Made by a program: the position numbers and the translations under genes
The notes under the pieces: model-generated
What the model saw: only the letters and a program-made list of their open reading frames with translations
The model's database searches: none
What the model was told of the DNA's origin: nothing
In this document: positions 10,330 to 21,791 of the stretch, piece after piece
Layout: each line of letters begins with the position of its first letter
How positions within the stretch are numbered: the stretch's first letter is position 1
From: Apoderus coryli
Taxonomy: Eukaryota; Arthropoda; Insecta; Coleoptera; Attelabidae
Direction: 5' to 3'
Assembly (NCBI GenBank): GCA_911728435.2
Contig: OU452204.1
Location: 5,270,001 to 5,334,000, forward strand
Length of the DNA: 64,000 nt

Positions 10330-11700
10330 TATTATCAAAGATTAATGTACACAATTAATCTTTGATATTATTCTTACTAATATTGGCTGTTTTCGGACTT
10401 TTACCAGGGCAATGATATAGTCGTTTTATGACAAACATTTAAATTATATTTTTTTAGTTTTCTTTTGAAATTCTCTCTGGAAATGCAATGGCGGCTGGTA
10501 GGGGTACGCAAAGTAGACCCCGCCTACCTTTAAAACTTCGCCCTAAATTAAATACTCAATTTATTATTATGGACTCCATAATTTAAAAAATAATAATATT
10601 GATTCTTATATTAATTTAATTTATTTCATTTTCTACCTTAAACCTTTAAAACATCCCCTTTAATTCAATAATTGTCTGTAGGTATAATATAACTACCGCA
10701 AAATAGGTTTACCGCTGGTGCTATAACCCACTACCGAGACTTCGCATTTTTACAGGCAACTGTTATCGTCGCCTACACCGTATACTCGTATCCACTGTAT
10801 ACACATATACCTAGGTACATATCAAAAGTTTTGCGCCACCGGTCACCGAGTAATAGTATGCGCTACCAAATACGGCCTAAAGTACAAGTAAAGTTTAGTG
10901 GTTGTGCTGCACAACTTGTTGCGGTAGCGGTAAGTAGTAATTAGGTAGTAATATTAATATTTATTCAATACAAATAATTTTGCATTTTATTTGTATTTGG
11001 TTATGTATTGGATTTCGTAGAGTAGTAAATGGGGCATAATTTTTAAAGATAAAAAAAAATAAAATTTATCTCACGAAACCCGTATTTTAACGTGTTCGTT
11101 TTTGCTTTGATAATTTTCTACTTTTCATCTAAGGCGCTTGACCTTGACAATCTAAAAAAATTTTCTTCATAGATCCATTTTTTACTTAGTGCCTACCTAA
11201 TAAAATTACCCACGAGCCGCCACTGATGGAACGGATACAAAATTTTGATTAGTTGATTCCTTATCTTTTTTTGGAGACTCATTATAAAGTGTGTGTATTC
11301 TATTTTTAAAAATTGTGTTGGTAAAATGTGTTGGGTAATTATTGCTTGATAGGATTGCTTTGGCCTTTTTAATACATTCTTCTCTGAAGTCATAGTCCGA
11401 TAGTTTCAACACTCTATGTGCCAATCCAATCGCAACGCTTTTTTTTTGTGATGTGGGATGACAGGAATTAAAATCAGTATACCGACCTGACCAATTTGGT
11501 TTTGTATACCATTTGGTTCGTAGTTTGTTTCTCACATTTATAAGAGGTCTAGAAAATTTAACAGCGAATTTTCTTCCATTTCAGTGGTAAATTGTAGTTT
11601 CGAGTGATATGAGTTCAAGTGGCAAGCATTTTATTTATTTTATCCGATGGTATAACTTATGCAGTCATCAACGTATCTATAAAAGAATACTGGATTGACG
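10330..11700 (-). pseudogene. Penelope-like element reverse transcriptase fragment, split by a hAT insertion
   Basis: On the minus strand, FYRYVDDC at 11660-11685 is the Penelope-type catalytic YVDD box. It is followed by NFLDLL and KWYTKPNWSGRYTDFNSCHP, matching the family's ...WYRKPTxTGRYLxFxSxHP region, then the helical linker. The frame continues across a hAT element at 10486-11225: FVSVPSV on one side joins ISRENFKRKLKKYNLNV on the other, which is the known RT-to-endonuclease linker. Stops and frameshifts show it is inactive. The GIY-YIG part is lost. Confidence 0.75.
10486..11225. mobile_element. Non-autonomous hAT-like element (short copy)
   Basis: The ends CAATGGCGGCT...GAGCCGCCACTG match the copy at 49056-50146. 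Subterminal blocks are also shared (TACGGTGTAGGC; GGTGACCGGTGGCGCAAAAC; GCGGTAGCGGTAAGTAG), in opposite orientation. About 350 bp of the centre is absent here. Flanking 8-mers (tggaaatg / atggaacg) are only roughly alike, so the target duplication has decayed. Its insertion breaks the Penelope-like reading frame exactly at the element borders. Confidence 0.75.
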
Positions 11701-11875
11701 TTTAATGTTAGAATTAGGGTGGTTTCTTAATAGAAAATAAAATAATTTTTATATTCATTCTGTTTTTGAAAAAATTGGTTCTAATAGACATATACAAAAC
11801 AAATATACTAATTTTTGCATAATGTGTTGATAAACTCAATTATTGCCAATTAAGGATTAATTAACTACAATGCAG
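11701..11875. other. Unassigned spacer
   Basis: Short AT-rich stretch with no recognisable content. Confidence 0.3.
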
Positions 11876-12425
11876 TTACCTACAAATTCTGGAATAAGCC
11901 GTACGAGCATTCAAAAAATTGTAAAAGCCAACAAATTCCACCCATATATGCACGACTTAGCAATTTGGCGAAATAATTAGAGAAAAGATAATAAGTAAAT
12001 TAAATTTGTTGCTTAACATTTCTTTTTTAGATGAGTGTTCTTTTTTCACAGGACTATTACATAAGAAATGTATTTGCAATTGACACACATTCTCGAACAT
12101 AGTCGCCCTTACAATGAGAATGATTTGACATTTTAACAACACCTTACTGTGCGTCAGTATTTAGATGAAATCTTTTCTGGTAGGTCGATCGGCCCAAGAG
12201 GATAAGTGGACTGTCACCAGGTCTAAATCCGTTAGAATTTGTACATAAAATTTGTTTATAGATTCTCTCTCTAGACTATTGACGACAACTAAATATTGAT
12301 GAATTTCAGAATATTACCCCAGAAATGGAATATTGTCGAAGTTGCAATTTTTATGTCGATGACCCGATAGACGATTCATTTGGTATTGTGCCTAGGGTTG
12401 CAAAACGGAAATGAAACATTATAAA
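11876..12425 (+). pseudogene. mariner-family transposase fossil
   Basis: Fragments in changing frames follow the order of a mariner transposase. The helix-turn-helix tail is GISRTSIQKIVKANKFHPY. Then come LNISFLDECSFFTG around 12030, the first catalytic Asp motif (FSDExxF), and VRQYLDEIFSGRSIGPRG near 12150, matching the family's VRxYLDxxFPxRWIGRRGP between the second and third acidic residues. It has many stops and is older than the fossil at 14.1-15.0 kb. Confidence 0.65.
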
Positions 12426-13099
12426 GGTTCCTGGGAAATGCAAAATAAGGTCTTTATTTGCACCATCACCATATTAAATTAAATTTAAGCACTAATCTCA
12501 TTTAATTGGAGTAATGAATTTGAACGAAATTTGATATAAAAATACTATAGCACATGGAGAGGAACTGATTGGATTTTGGGCTAATAGGTCTATGGTAAAA
12601 AGTGAGTTAAAATTTAAAAAAATCATATTTCATAAACTAAATGAGAAAATTACGTAATTTTCTTTGTGCCAATAGACCATACACTAAAAAGGACGGGTAT
12701 GTACTGGGTGTCCCAATTTCGTTGTAATCGTCGGGTTTATCGGTTACTAGCGAAGATAGAAGATTCCCGTGTTCACAATTCCGTCCTACATTTTTGTCCA
12801 ACTGTCAATGGCATAAACGAAATTTGCAGAGAATTCTTTGTTGCTGACATACAGGGCGATTTTGAAAATGTTGCATTTTCAGTCACCCCCTATATCTCAG
12901 CTATCTAAGTCTTATCAGAAAAGTGAAAACGGGTGCTAATAGAACTTTTTACCATATTTTTTCTCTTTGAAGTGATATACCTATAGTAGTTGGTGATTTT
13001 TATTTTTTAAAATGCCAAAAATTTTTTCAATAATAAAATTAATATCCCATTTTCGTAGTTGCATAAAAGATTTTATTTAAAAGATCCAGAGAATACTTT

Positions 13100-13790
13100 A
13101 AACACTCTGTTATAGAGACTGGAAACAAATAGTATATTAAGTATTGAGAACAGTAAGTGTAGTTTACCGATCGACGACAATGTTTGGCGACTGAGCGAAG
13201 CGAAGTCGCCAAAATTGGAGGAGATCGGTAAACTACTTACTGTTTGAGATGCTTATACTATTTTTTGTACGATCGAAATAGCTGAAATTGCAATTTTATT
13301 ATTTTTAATAATTAATATTTTCAATTAAATACAAATTCAGGTTAGCTGAATACCCTCTACAAAGTTGCAGTTGAACGTTGTCATGGAACTAATTGTTATT
13401 GTTATGATTGTTATCGTATTTTTTATGTCATGTATTTGTCAAAACTTATTTAAATAAGTATTATTATTGAAAGTGAGTGACTTTGAATGTGAATTTCTTG
13501 ATGAAGCATGGAATGTTGGAATAGCCGCTATAATTCCAGAGAACGGTATGAAAATGCTTATAAAAGTTCATACCTAATGCCGTTTAATATACAATTTAAA
13601 AATCAAAATAATGACGTCATCATAAATGCGCAATGATATACCGTCGTGAATTTACTTACCGTTCTCTGAACGGTAAGTGAATTACTTACCGTCGTGTTTG
13701 GGTTGTCAGCCAGTAAATGTCACTTACTGTCATAAAGACAGACACGGTAAACAATCAAAAAAGATCGGTCGTACAAAAAATATATTAAAA
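13100..13790. repeat. Palindrome-rich insertion inside the long-TIR mariner
   Basis: The sequence is bracketed by inverted TTTTTTGTACGAYCGA-type ends (13258 and 13786). It contains a hairpin 13148-13228 (GTTTACCGATC...GATCGGTAAAC) and repeated ACTTACCGT motifs. No coding. It probably represents a small foldback transposon, but boundaries are uncertain. Confidence 0.45.
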
Positions 13791-14089
13791 GTATAATTAG
13801 TTTCATTAAAATAAGCCTAACTTTCAAATATAATACATTTTATTAAAATATAATTAATTCAACGTTAAGACTATTATTATCGCATTTGCTGTTATTTGAA
13901 AATAGGTGGCTATGCTAAAACAAGAGACTTTACTTTATTGTCAAATTAAATAAACAACTATTGACGTTTCCGTTATAGATAGGTATCAGTATCGTCATTA
14001 ATTTGGAACTTTTCAATAAGGTTATTATATAAGAATTATGAATATGAATCAAACATTTGAGAACTATACGGGAAATATGATATGCTTAA

Positions 14090-15044
14090 GTGTTTTCTGA
14101 ACACTAACGAGAACGCTAATGAAGCTTCGGAACTATACTTTACAAAGTAAGATGTTTTAATTAAAATGGTTCAAACACTAGTTATTTTTTGAAAATTTTA
14201 CAGATTTCCGAAAGAAGATAGCCAATAACGTTTCCTCGATTTAAATTGAATATGATCAATTTGGGTCATTTCCGAAACCTAAATAAAAAAATTATATCAA
14301 AGCGAACAAAGAAAATCAGGAAATGCTTCTTCTAGCAAGTTCATCAGCAACACCGGAAATATCTTGCAGAAGAAGAATATGGGCGTACTGAAAACTGGAG
14401 CGCATCGAATTTAAAAATATATATATTTAGCCCTTACAAACTTAAAATTGTTCAACGATTTTACCCTGGCGATGCGGAACGCAGGGTTAATTTTTGCGAT
14501 TGGTATTTAAACCAAATTCGGCTAGACAGAAACTATGGTAGCAAAATTCTATGGTCAGATGAAGCTTTCATAAGCAGTGCAGGAATTATTGTCAGTCGGC
14601 ACAATACGCGCCACTGGTCACAAGAAAACAACCATGTTATTTTTGAACGTCAACAAGGTCGATTTGGATTTGGGGTATTTACAAATTCTTCATAATATTT
14701 TGCCTCAAATTCTGGATGAAGTTCCGTTGGCATACTTAAATAACATATTACTGCAACAAGACGGGGAACCTGCTCCTAATGCGTTAGTTGTAAGGCAGTA
14801 TCTTGATAATACCTTTCCAAAGCGGATAGGTACTTATGGGCCGATAAGGTGGCCTCCTAGGTCGCCGCATTTATCTATTTTAGACTTCTTTTTATGGGGG
14901 CACTTGCGAAACGCAACCCATCAAGCTTTTCGAGATCTACACGGACGGAATATTGTCATTTTACATGCGTTGAATAGAATTACAAAAACTTGTGAATGTT
15001 ACGTTAAAACGGTAATCACTTTGAGCAACTGGTTTAATCTATAA
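14090..15044 (+). pseudogene. mariner-family transposase (frameshifted)
   Basis: The middle part (14445-14690) reads QRFYPGDAERRVNFCDWYL, then KILWSDEAFISSAG, containing the first catalytic Asp (LWSDEAxF), then SRHNTRHWSQENNH. After a frameshift near 14690 the longest ORF continues with LLQQDGEPAPNALVVRQYLD (second Asp, QQDGAPPH-like), then WPPRSPHLSILDFFLWGHLR (third acidic region, SPDLTPLDFFLWG-like). The Asp of SPDL is His here. All three catalytic motifs can be placed, but the N-terminal DNA-binding half is degraded. It belongs to the element with long inverted repeats around it. Confidence 0.85.
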
Positions 15045-15207
15045 TTTCATTTTTTATATCTGGTTATTAAAATATGATTATTTGCAAACACATTGTTTTT
15101 TTTAAATAAAATCTTTTATGCAACTACGAAAATGGGATATTAATTATATTATTTTAAATATTTTTGGTATTTTAAAAAATAAAAAATACCAACTATTATA
15201 TATCATA

Positions 15208-16223
15208 ATCAATAAAACTGCGCCTGCTCCACAAAATAAACACAAATATATTGAATCAGTTACAAAATTTCATCATCTCATTTCACCTGATCTCTCATCA
15301 TCAAGTATACAATAATTTGACACTAATACAACTGATGTCCACATTACTTAAAAGTAGTTTACGGCATGTCTGAGATTGTTGATGAGTTTTCTTCCTCACT
15401 ATATATCTATTCAATTGAATACAACTGATATAGACAGCCAACCTAAAATCTTACTACAATCCTTCGCGACACATCTATTATTTGACATTCCCTTATAACG
15501 TTTTCCTATTAGCATATATTCAATGAAGTGAGCTAATTGGTGTTCTCAAGTCGGATTGCAACTCTATTATCACTTCAATTTATAATTTGATCACAATAAT
15601 CTAACATCATGTTCGTATTTATCTTTTTTCTCAAATTTGATTCGTCACATAATTTACCCTTAATTTTCTTTGTTGCCCTTGGTAGACACTTGATGAATTA
15701 AACATTCACTTAATAATATACCAAACTACATGTTCTTTTTCACCTCATAATCTGTAAAATGAAGTTTTGCTCAATATATGATCTAGCTATGACTTTCACC
15801 TTTGATAGTACATAAAAAATAAGAAGCAGATTTTATATATTTAATTAATTCCAATATAACCACATTTTAACCTTAAAACCTTTAATTGAGCACGAATTGA
15901 ACGTTAGAATTTTTATGCCCTTTTTCTTGAACTTGAATTTCAACTGTGATATGATCTACAAAAAGAAACAAAAGTGTTGAGCGATCTGGAGCATGAACTC
16001 ATTTTCAATTTCGAGATTTCTAGTTGATTTAGTTAAATGATTTTATTAAAATAATTTTTCACAAAATGGTTTGACATGTAGGTATAATTATATATTTTTA
16101 CTCTTACTTCTTATTTCTAGAACATAATTAATAATACATTTGTGTTTATTTTGTGGAGCAGACGCAGTTTTATTGATGATTAATCATCGCTCCTCTTTGA
16201 AATGGATTACTTTACTAAATATT
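15208..16223. mobile_element. Penelope-type inverted pair inserted in the mariner right repeat
   Basis: The ends carry inverted AATAAAACTGCG(C/T)CTGCTCCAC at 15208-15235 and 16150-16178, followed by the TAATCATCGCTCCTC terminus seen also at 38.07 kb. A direct repeat ATTATATATCA flanks it (15197-15207, 16224-16234). Removing the insert restores the mariner inverted repeat. No good hammerhead core is left in this copy. Confidence 0.65.
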
Positions 16224-16515
16224 ATATATCACTTCACAGAGAAAAAATAATGCAATTTAATAACATTAAAATAGAAGTATAAGTTTGGGTCATAACTCAA
16301 AACGGTACACCCAGAAAAAAATCCAAGTAGCACCCGTTTTCACCTTTCTGATAAAACATCAGAGCGCTGAGATATACCCCCTACTGAAAATCTCATAAAC
16401 AAAGAATTCTCTGCAAATTTTGTTTGTGCCTTTGACAGTTTGACGAAAATGTAGGACGGTATTGCGAAAACGGGAATCTTCTATCTTCACTAATAACCGA
16501 GAGACCCTGTACAAT

Positions 16516-16608
16516 GGGCATGCAATAATCTCGTTATTTTATAGACACAACTCCTATTTCGTGCAAAAATATGTAATTTTTTAATATAATTACGTTGCAT
16601 TTACTCAC
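16516..16608. other. GALK2 intron sequence next to the exon
   Basis: Short unique-looking stretch between the mariner element and the exon donor site. Confidence 0.3.
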
Positions 16609-16753
16609 TTGTCTAACTGCGGGTGACTGCATTCATATAGATCCCTCAAACTGGCGTGACTATCGGCCATTAATGTTCCCAATGTAACTAACGATCCTTC
16701 ACTTTGCGAACTTTGTTGGCATATGTTGAGGAATTTCTGGACACGAAGCGCCT
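16609..16753 (-). CDS. GALK2: N-acetylgalactosamine kinase, penultimate exon
   Basis: A 145-nt internal exon. The preceding exon ends with one base (G), and AG from this exon completes Glu. The reading then runs EALRVQKFLNIC, LVTLGTLMADSHASLRDLYE and CSHPQLDK. The MxxSHxSxRDxYECSxPELD pattern is diagnostic of the galactokinase/GalNAc-kinase C-terminal domain, preceding GHMP motif 3. The acceptor is TTAAG at 16754, and the donor AA|GTGAGTA at 16609/16608 gives phase 2, which fits the next exon. It was missed as an ORF because it is short and has no start codon. Introns of 36.6 kb upstream and 15.2 kb downstream are packed with TEs. Confidence 0.9.
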
Positions 16754-17535
16754 CTTAACAGACACAAAAAGAAGACAATATAATAACCTGCATGGAAAGT
16801 GTAGTTCAGCAACCTTAATAATAATTGTTTTGCGAGACTATCCTAAAATTTTCCTACACATATGAAAGTTCAGCATGAAACAGTGGCGGAACGGAACACA
16901 AACAAACAATAACTCTATTCCATTTTAATGTAATCACATCACACATTCAATAAAGAGAGCAGATAAAGTTAAAATTCCTCAAAATTTTGAAATGCATATT
17001 TTATTTGAATTAATGACATTTATTTGGCTTTCCTTTATTAGCGTTACATTATTTACAAACCAAAAAATTTTAGCACAAATTTTTCAATAATACAGCCAGG
17101 GGCCGAATGAAACATTGTTTTTGTAACTTAAACAAAAATATTCCGACAAAGTAAAGTTTCAATGTTACCATTTAATAATGAAAAAGTTATTACGGTTTGA
17201 AAATAATGTCAGGCAGATGACGTCCGTTCTCTGCACTGCACAGCTAAAGTCGTTCCTCAAAGTATCACATCGCACTCTCACACAGATCAATGTCAATTAT
17301 GCCCTCCCTTAAGTGTGATCTTGTTTTTTTGTGAAAATGCACAAGGGGCAAAAACACCCTTGCATTCTGCCCACCCTGATAATATACGAGGGCCACTCTT
17401 ATTTTTGGTAATTTTTCATTGAAATTTGCTTCATTGTTTTTCAAAATATTTGACTTTATGATTAATACACTTTTGTGTGCGTTCGAACTAAACATTTTTT
17501 CCAATCTGCTTCAGACAGTTTAATAGCATAGTTTG
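16754..17535. other. GALK2 intron sequence, unassigned
   Basis: The open frame at 17265-17504 (minus) has no recognisable motif. No repeat partner found within the window. Confidence 0.4.
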
Positions 17536-17539
17536 TTGT

Positions 17540-19530
17540 TGTTTGTTTTCCTGATTTCACCAAAGACTTCCGGCAAACAAATTCATGCATATCAATCAGT
17601 ATTGACCCCTCCACGTTCCTCTAAAGGTACACTTGCCACATGGCCAGTCTTATGAAAAGAACAGGCGACCATTTGTTTGGAAGCCCTTCGATCGCGGATT
17701 GATCTCATCATTCGCGCAATAGCTTAATTAATTCGAAATCTATTTACATCCGACACACGCACAGATGCTTAATGAAACACAAACTTCATTTCCCCAAGTT
17801 TATTTTTGCTAAAATAATTTGGTTGTTGAAAAAATTCCATATTATTTATATTTCATTCCATTCAATTCATCTGGCAACAATCAAGTAAAGATGAGATATT
17901 CGCGGATGCTACACTTTATTTGAACTTTTCACCATAAACATATTCCAGCATATTTTCGTCAATAAATCCACACATTACGCAATTTCCACCAAATTTAATT
18001 TACTCAACTACCACAATAATATAACAAATATTAAAACATTATTATATCTAAAAATAGTCCTAATTTATGCGTATTTTTATTTTAATACTATTCACATGAA
18101 CTAAATCTGGCAGAATTGTTTTTAAATGCCACAAGTTGACACATTTGGCATTCGCATATTGATTTCTTATCGTCCTCACCATGTACGTTACGGGCGTCTG
18201 CATTTAAAGACCATTTTAAAAATTTTCAAGGAGGTTAATAGCATAAAGGACTGTGAGGATCTTCAACTTGATTTGATCGCTATTTATCATTGGACTATTA
18301 AAAACTGTTTATTTTTTAATATTTCAAAATGTAAAAGTATGACATACAATTATATAAAAACACCGATCATCTATCCATACAATATAAACAATATCAGATT
18401 GAGTAGAGCAAGTTTGATTAAAGATCTGGGCATCCTTTTTGATAATAAATTAGCGTTTTCCAACCATATAATTAATATCACTAATGCTTCTTATAGAAAT
18501 CTCGGATTTGTCATCAGAAACTCAAGAGATTTTCGAAATAAAACCACTCTATCTCTACTTTATAACGCATTCGTACGTTCCAAGCTCGAATACTGCTCCA
18601 TAGTTTGGTCGCCTATGTATACTAAGTATATACTGATGATTGAAAGGGTGCAAAGAAAGTTTATTAGACAAACAGATTTCTTAATGTGTAACTATCACAT
18701 CTCCGACTATGAGCGCAATCTAACAAGATACAATTTACTATCATTATTTAATAGAAGATTCGTACAGGGTGTATGTTATTTATTCAAAATAATTAATAAT
18801 AAAGTTTATGACCCAACTATACTACAGAAAATTAATACACTAGTGCCCTCGATAAAAACTCGTACCACCAACAATAAAACATTTATGACAGTAATACCAA
18901 GAACGAACTACCAGCAGAATTCCCCGATTTCAATGATGTTAAGAAACTACAATCAATGTCAACATCATTGTGATATTTTCAATGATAATCTGATTGAGTT
19001 TAAGAAATTAATAGTAAACTATTTGAAGTTTGATCAATGATTGCAACTTTTTTTTGTACCTATATTAATTATTATTGATTGTATTTTTCTCTTTTTGATT
19101 TTCTGTATTTCTTTTTTTTTTGTTTTATTTTACTTTATGTTGTTAATGTTAGCTTTACTAGTGTATTGTTATTAGATAAATTTCAAGATGTAATTGGATC
19201 GTCAGAGCTGTATGTTGCTAATAAATAAATAAATAAAATAAAAAAAAATAAAAAAAAACCATGGCATGCCAAATGCCTAATATCCAATTGCGTAAACGTT
19301 TACTCTGGTAATCGTAAAGTTGGAGGTTCAAAACAGGGTCATGGAACTGTTTTTATTATTATTGAAATTGTAGCCGTCTGCACATATTGTTACTCGAACG
19401 GATACATTTAATTTGACGCGGATGCTAGAAATGTCAACTTTCTCTCACTAATAGACATGCAAGAACTGTATCGATATATTATGATCAGGTTCGATGATTT
19501 AACTCTTTGTAGTTATCAATTGTCGTCTAA
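17540..19530 (-). repeat. Unclassified ~1-kb interspersed repeat (family R), copy 1, split by a non-LTR insertion
   Basis: Segments 17740-18224 and 19257-19520 match the single block 44860-45790 in opposite orientation. Shared strings include CATTTGGCATTCG, TCTGGCAGAATTGT, GTAATCGTAAAGTTG and GCTAGAAATGTCAACTTTCT. The break in this copy is filled by the retrotransposon 18225-19256. A tRNA-promoter-like B-box (GGTTCAAAACAGG) lies near 19324, followed by a T-run and ATT repeats, which suggests a SINE-like module inside or beside the repeat. Confidence 0.65.
18225..19256 (+). mobile_element. 5'-truncated non-LTR retrotransposon (reverse transcriptase C-terminal half)
   Basis: The ORF 18126-19040 (304 codons) is a chimera. 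Roughly its first 33 codons come from host repeat R. From KIFKEVNSIKDCEDLQ onward it is reverse transcriptase, starting just after where the FADD box would be. Recognisable parts are the thumb motif (KDLGILFDNKLAFSNHI), YNAFVRSKLEYCSIVWSP and MIERVQRKFIR. The 3' UTR ends in a run of AATAAA-like units and an A-rich tail (19221-19256). The truncation removes the endonuclease and the catalytic palm, so it is dead on arrival but otherwise little decayed, suggesting recent insertion. Confidence 0.85.
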
Positions 19531-20194
19531 TAGTCTCAGTAGTGTTTATCAGACAAATTAGAATTACCAACACCAGTTTTAAATCACAGATCCGCCGGCT
19601 TCTGAAAAATTAGGTAATTCTAATCCATATATAAATATTTAATTTTAGTAGATTTTTAAAAAAAAATCTAACTATTCAGGAGATCGACACAACCGAAATT
19701 TTGAAAAATTTTTATGCAGTATTTCATTTTATGACCCCTGGATCCTAAAAATGACCTCAGTTCAAAAGTTTATATAAGTTGAGTGGTAGTCTTTGCTGAC
19801 TAGTTAATAGATAACTTTGTGTCTTGGGTTGATCAGCAAATATTTTTGATTAAAACTCTTTTACGTTATGCCAAGCTTTCGATATATTTTTATATCTTCC
19901 TCGGGGCTACAAATATAAAAGTAAGCTAAGTATAAATATATATAAAATTTAAAAATATGTTTACCTTAGTATACGTGGCAAGTTTTACATTAGTAAAAAT
20001 AATATAAATTGTAAATTAAAGAACATTATTATAAAAAATATTTTCAACTTTGCAAAATAATGATTAACATTTAACATTTTTGAGTTAATTGAATTTTTTT
20101 GTGATTGACACTGACATGTTTATTCAAAAATATTTTGTTTAGTTAATTTGTGGTAAATTGTTTTTTAAGTGAAATGTCAAGTTTTTTAAATAGG
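19531..20194 (-). other. 3' region of the Penelope-like element
   Basis: Non-coding sequence downstream of the GIY-YIG ORF on the minus strand. It includes a hammerhead-like remnant at 19870-19909. The outer limit of the element is not defined. Confidence 0.4.
19870..19909 (-). ncRNA. Hammerhead-like motif, class 2 (decayed), downstream of the Penelope ORF
   Basis: Minus-strand reading: stem I GCC/GGC, a disturbed core (CCGAGGAAGA), an AU-rich stem II, GAAA, zero-loop stem III AG/CU and U at the cleavage position. The same frame is intact at 27976. Its position behind a Penelope-like ORF matches the known location of hammerheads in Penelope pseudo-LTRs. Confidence 0.45.
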
Positions 20195-21142
20195 TTAGAA
20201 AGTAGATTCAAAAAAAATATTACTGTCATCATGGGTGTTGTTATTAATAGTAAATAAATATGAATATATATTACTGATTTCATTCGAGTCTTTCTTTTTG
20301 TTTAACGTATTTTCGGTATTATACGTTTCAAACATTTCAATGAAAAGTCTTTTATTTTGATTTTGTTCACAGGCAAGGATTTTTACATTATTTAAGTCTG
20401 GAAAATGATTTTTATTGATACAATGTTCAGCCAATGCACAAGTTTTTTTGTTAAGTCGAATATCACTTTTATGTTGGGTAATTCTATCTTTAAAAACTCG
20501 GGAAGTTTGTCCGATATATACTTGGTTACAGTCTGAACATGGTATATTATAAACTACGTTAGATTTTTTCAAAATGGAGTCTTGATCTTTAGTTTTTGTA
20601 TATAAATTGTTAATCGTTTTTGATGACTTGCTGACAATTTTTAAATTTGGAAGATCTTTTTTTATAATTTTAGTTATTTTTGGGGTTATAAATTTTATAT
20701 TTGGAAAAGAAATATAAGAAATTTCGTTATTAATATTAGAATCATGATTGTTTCTAACTTGAACATTTGTATTCTGATTTTCTGGTGTATTATATAATAA
20801 TTTTTGTAGTAGTTTTCGTGGATATGAATTATCGAGTAGAATATTAAACAATTTTTTGTAGTTCTCTTCTTTGAATTGAGGATGACAAATTTTGTTAATT
20901 CTGTTTTTTAACCCTAATACCAAATTTATTTTCATTTTTTGTGTGTGGTATGAATAATAATTTATGTATCTACCTGTATTAGTAGGTTTCCTATACCAAT
21001 CTAAAATGATTTGGTTTTCTGGGTTTCTTAGTACTTTAGTATCTAAGAACGGTACAAATCTGTCTTTTTCTTCCTCAATTGTGAACTGAATTTTTTCGTG
21101 GTAATATATATATATAGATGGGATATAGAAACATTGCGTCAC
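20195..21142 (-). CDS. Penelope-like element polyprotein, C-terminal part with GIY-YIG endonuclease (5' truncated)
   Basis: A 315-codon ORF covers the post-catalytic region of a Penelope-type reverse transcriptase (FVPFLDTKVLR near 29-39; DWYRKPTNTGRYINYYSYH near 48-66). A linker and a GIY-YIG nuclease follow, with VVYNIPC at 196-202, VYIGQT at 208-213, Arg 220, ALAEH at 236-240 and the catalytic-Glu region IEMFE at 268-272. The CxxC in PCSDC is typical of the zinc-bearing Penelope GIY-YIG domain. The element retrotransposes by target-primed reverse transcription, with this nuclease nicking DNA. The upstream YVDD half is missing, so the copy is not autonomous, but the ORF is unusually intact for this window. 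Confidence 0.88.
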   Translation of the reverse strand: MTQCFYIPSIYIYYHEKIQFTIEEEKDRFVPFLDTKVLRNPENQIILDWYRKPTNTGRYINYYSYHTQKMKINLVLGLKNRINKICHPQFKEENYKKLFNILLDNSYPRKLLQKLLYNTPENQNTNVQVRNNHDSNINNEISYISFPNIKFITPKITKIIKKDLPNLKIVSKSSKTINNLYTKTKDQDSILKKSNVVYNIPCSDCNQVYIGQTSRVFKDRITQHKSDIRLNKKTCALAEHCINKNHFPDLNNVKILACEQNQNKRLFIEMFETYNTENTLNKKKDSNEISNIYSYLFTINNNTHDDSNIFFESTF

Positions 21143-21791
21143 GTTCTAGGCCGCAATTTTCGACCAATCGAAACAAAATTTGGTTAAAAAATCGGCTAGG
21201 TCATGGAATCGCGTGAGTTCGTTGGCGATTGAAATCGGAGAGCTAATTTCAGAATGGCGGCCTGTCAAAGTTTTAAAAAAATCATATTTTTTTCGTTGTT
21301 AATAGAAAATACCGATGTTACATATCAAATGATAGAGCACTTAAATCTCTACAATATTTATTTGGAGAGTTTTTTCATCGCTGGCATATTTAAGTAAATG
21401 TAAGTCAATATAAATTAACAAAAAATTAAAAAAAAATATCATCACCCGCTATACCTGTAATTATTTTGACAAATAAACACCTGTGAAATAACAATAAGAC
21501 CGTACTTACGTATGTATTATAGTATAATGGGTATTTCAGTTAAAATAACTGTCAATATGACACTTTGGTTATATTTGGCGAATGTCAGAATATTCCGTTA
21601 TTTGTTTATTAATAGTGGGTGTCAGTGGTAGACTAAGTATAAATAAAAAATACATAAATCAAAAATCTACTTTTCCGACTGGCTGCCATCGGGATTTTTT
21701 TTTTGACTTGAGTTATTTGTAATTTAAAAATGTATATTAAGCATATTGATAAGTCACTAAATAGTCATTAATGCAACATACTTACGTAGAT
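21143..21791. other. Unassigned AT-rich sequence
   Basis: No supportable feature between the Penelope-like ORF and the next TIR element. Confidence 0.4.

Larger units (their letters stand above)
12697..16515 (+). mobile_element. mariner-family element with very long (~390-bp) terminal inverted repeats
   Basis: The left repeat (about 12697-13083) and right repeat (16515-16235 continuing at 15207-15093) are inverted. Common blocks include GAAGATAGAAGATTCCCGT, AATTTGCAGAGAATTC, GAAAACGGGTGCTA and ATTAATATCCCATTTTCG. The left end reads ACTGGGTGTCCC. The transposase fossil lies between them. The right repeat is interrupted by a Penelope-type insertion (15208-16223). Inverted repeats this long are unusual for mariner elements, whose termini are normally about 30 bp. 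Confidence 0.75.

Noticed and set aside
12666..12908. 80-codon ORF
   Set aside because: It is the left long inverted repeat of the mariner element; the inverted partner at 16.4 kb does not keep the frame.
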